Under the pieces are notes generated by a model. It saw only the letters and a list, made by a program, of their open reading frames with translations. It made no database searches and had not been told where the DNA came from. This document shows positions 6,889 to 7,478 of a stretch of 7,478 nt of DNA, piece after piece (the stretch's first letter is position 1; the number at the start of each line of letters is the position of its first letter). The position numbers were made by a program, and so were the translations under genes. Source of the DNA: Proteobacteria bacterium UBA3413 (GTDB lineage Bacteria; Pseudomonadota; Gammaproteobacteria; Magnimaribacterales; D2472); contig DEOR01000065.1 of NCBI GenBank assembly GCA_002358345.1, positions 108,832-116,309 of the forward strand. The letters are read 5' to 3'.

Positions 6889-6918
6889 TTTATATTTTAA
6901 CACTATCAAATTTATCAA
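6889..6918 (-). promoter_or_regulatory. Candidate promoter of the ypjD-corB unit
   Basis: On the minus strand, TTGATA (6918-6913) and TATAAA (6894-6889) each match five of six housekeeping consensus bases and are 18 bases apart. Transcription would begin near 6882, leaving a leader of only about 17 bases before the GTG at 6865. Confidence 0.5.
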
Positions 6919-6920
6919 GG

Positions 6921-6949
6921 TTAACCTAAAATACACCTTTTTATATTAA
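6921..6949 (+). promoter_or_regulatory. Weak candidate promoter of rpsP
   Basis: TTAACC (6921-6926) and TATTAA (6944-6949) are each four-of-six matches with a 17-base spacer; TATATT at 6942-6947 is a better -10 hexamer, but its spacing of 15 is short. The start would fall about 15 bases before the ATG at 6970. The 10-base palindrome AGGTTAACCT (6918-6927) overlaps the -35 and also the edge of the divergent promoter. Confidence 0.3.
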
Positions 6950-6969
6950 TACAAAACTAAATTTATTAT

Positions 6970-7478
6970 ATGGTAGTAGTCAGACTTGCAAAGAGCGGAG
7001 CCAAAAAAAACCCTTATTACTTTATAACGGTTGCTGATTCCAGAAGACCCAGAGATGGCGGATTTATTGAGCGCCTAGGTTTCTTTAATCCATCAGCAAA
7101 AGGATCAGAGGAAAGATTAAGATTTAATATTGAGCGATTTGATCATTGGCTTACACAAGGAGCACAGGCGTCAGATAAGGTCGCTGAGCTTGCAAAAGAT
7201 GCACGTTTATCTCCTGATGATCTGCAGGCTAAGCTAGATGCTAAACAGGCTAAAAGAACTCAAAAGAAAGAATTGCTTGATGCCAAGAAAGTAGCTGAGA
7301 TTGCAGCCCAAGCTAAAGCTGAGGTTGAAGCAGCTCCAGAAGTGGCAGCAGAAGAAGCTCCGGCTGAAGAAGCAGTAGCTGAAGAAGCAGCTCCAGAAGT
7401 CGCAGCAGAAGAAGCTCCGGCTGAAGAAGCAGTAGCTGAAGAAGCAGCTCCAGAAGTCGCAGCAGAAGAAGTGGCAGC
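6970..7478 (+). CDS. rpsP: Ribosomal protein S16 with long Ala/Glu/Pro-rich tail (partial, 3' end missing)
   Basis: A 30S subunit protein that binds 16S rRNA and aids assembly of the small subunit. The ATG at 6970 opens a frame that stays open to the window end (169 codons plus two bases). Residues 1-79 are a complete S16 core: MVVVRLAKSGAKKNPYYFI, VADSRRPRDGGFIERLGFFNP (22-42), and FDHWLTQGAQASDKVAEL (57-74). E. coli S16 is 82 residues and ends about there. Residues 80-120 form a charged, probably helical linker rich in K, A and D. From residue 121 a 19-residue acidic repeat (AAPEVAAEEAPAEEAVAEE) begins. No Shine-Dalgarno precedes the start. In gammaproteobacteria rimM, trmD and rplS usually follow; they would lie beyond the window. 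The core assignment is certain, and the role of the tail is unknown. Confidence 0.95.
   Translation, partial: MVVVRLAKSGAKKNPYYFITVADSRRPRDGGFIERLGFFNPSAKGSEERLRFNIERFDHWLTQGAQASDKVAELAKDARLSPDDLQAKLDAKQAKRTQKKELLDAKKVAEIAAQAKAEVEAAPEVAAEEAPAEEAVAEEAAPEVAAEEAPAEEAVAEEAAPEVAAEEVA
7330..7478 (+). repeat. 57-bp tandem repeat in the rpsP tail
   Basis: Units lie at 7330-7386 and 7387-7443, with a third begun at 7444 and cut by the window end. The first two units differ at one base (G or C at 7344, a silent Val change). Each encodes 19 residues, in frame. The third unit matches for nine codons and then shifts to GTG GCA GC, which looks like a return to the early part of the unit and hints at an irregular or shorter copy. 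Near-identity at silent positions points to recent duplication. Confidence 0.9.

Noticed and set aside
6531..6929. 132-codon plus-strand open frame just upstream of rpsP
   Set aside because: It lies almost wholly opposite the YpjD-like gene, whose minus-strand frame has family resemblance and operon placement. The plus-strand translation shows no recognisable family and no ribosome site.
1..7478. Mobile element, CRISPR array, tRNA or defence system
   Set aside because: I saw no transposase, integrase, spaced direct repeats, tRNA-like cloverleaf or toxin-antitoxin pair. The only tandem repeat is coding, within rpsP.

Overview
The window reads as a chromosomal segment from a gammaproteobacterium with an AT-rich, tightly packed genome. 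I base this on the AmpD/AmpG pair, a GroEL that keeps E. coli numbering at D52, D87 and D398, and a ypjD-corB pair divergent from rpsP. Short spacers, several gene overlaps and AT-rich intergenic DNA would suit a streamlined marine lineage such as SAR86. That placement is inference and no single gene proves it.

Layout: (1) Positions 2-94 are probably the tail of an unidentified gene. (2) Positions 104-2200 hold three overlapping plus-strand genes: ampD, ampG and a VanZ-like membrane protein. AmpG imports anhydro-muropeptides and AmpD removes their peptides, so this is a peptidoglycan recycling unit, and the VanZ-like protein may share the cell-envelope theme. (3) Positions 2201-4319 hold groES and groEL, with a heat-shock-type -35 element in front and a strong intrinsic terminator behind. 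(4) Positions 4371-5000 encode a small membrane protein resembling the membrane part of PuuD-type urate hydroxylases, with its own near-consensus -10 box. (5) Positions 5038-6865 on the minus strand hold a shortened YpjD-like membrane protein followed by a CorB (YfjD)-type CNNM/CBS transporter. This pair converges on the PuuD-like gene over a shared bidirectional terminator. (6) From 6970 the plus strand carries rpsP (ribosomal protein S16), which runs off the window and has an unusual Ala/Glu/Pro-rich C-terminal extension built from 57-bp tandem repeats.

Most of the window is housekeeping. I found no mobile element, CRISPR array, tRNA, rRNA or recognisable defence system, and nothing I would call a new multi-gene system. 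The features most worth a second look are the repeat-bearing acidic tail on S16, the internally shortened YpjD-like protein that has lost conserved histidines, the absence of ffh between ypjD and rpsP, the corB stop codon inside the shared terminator loop, and the vanZ-like gene joined to ampDG. No gene-free stretch exceeds about 105 bases.
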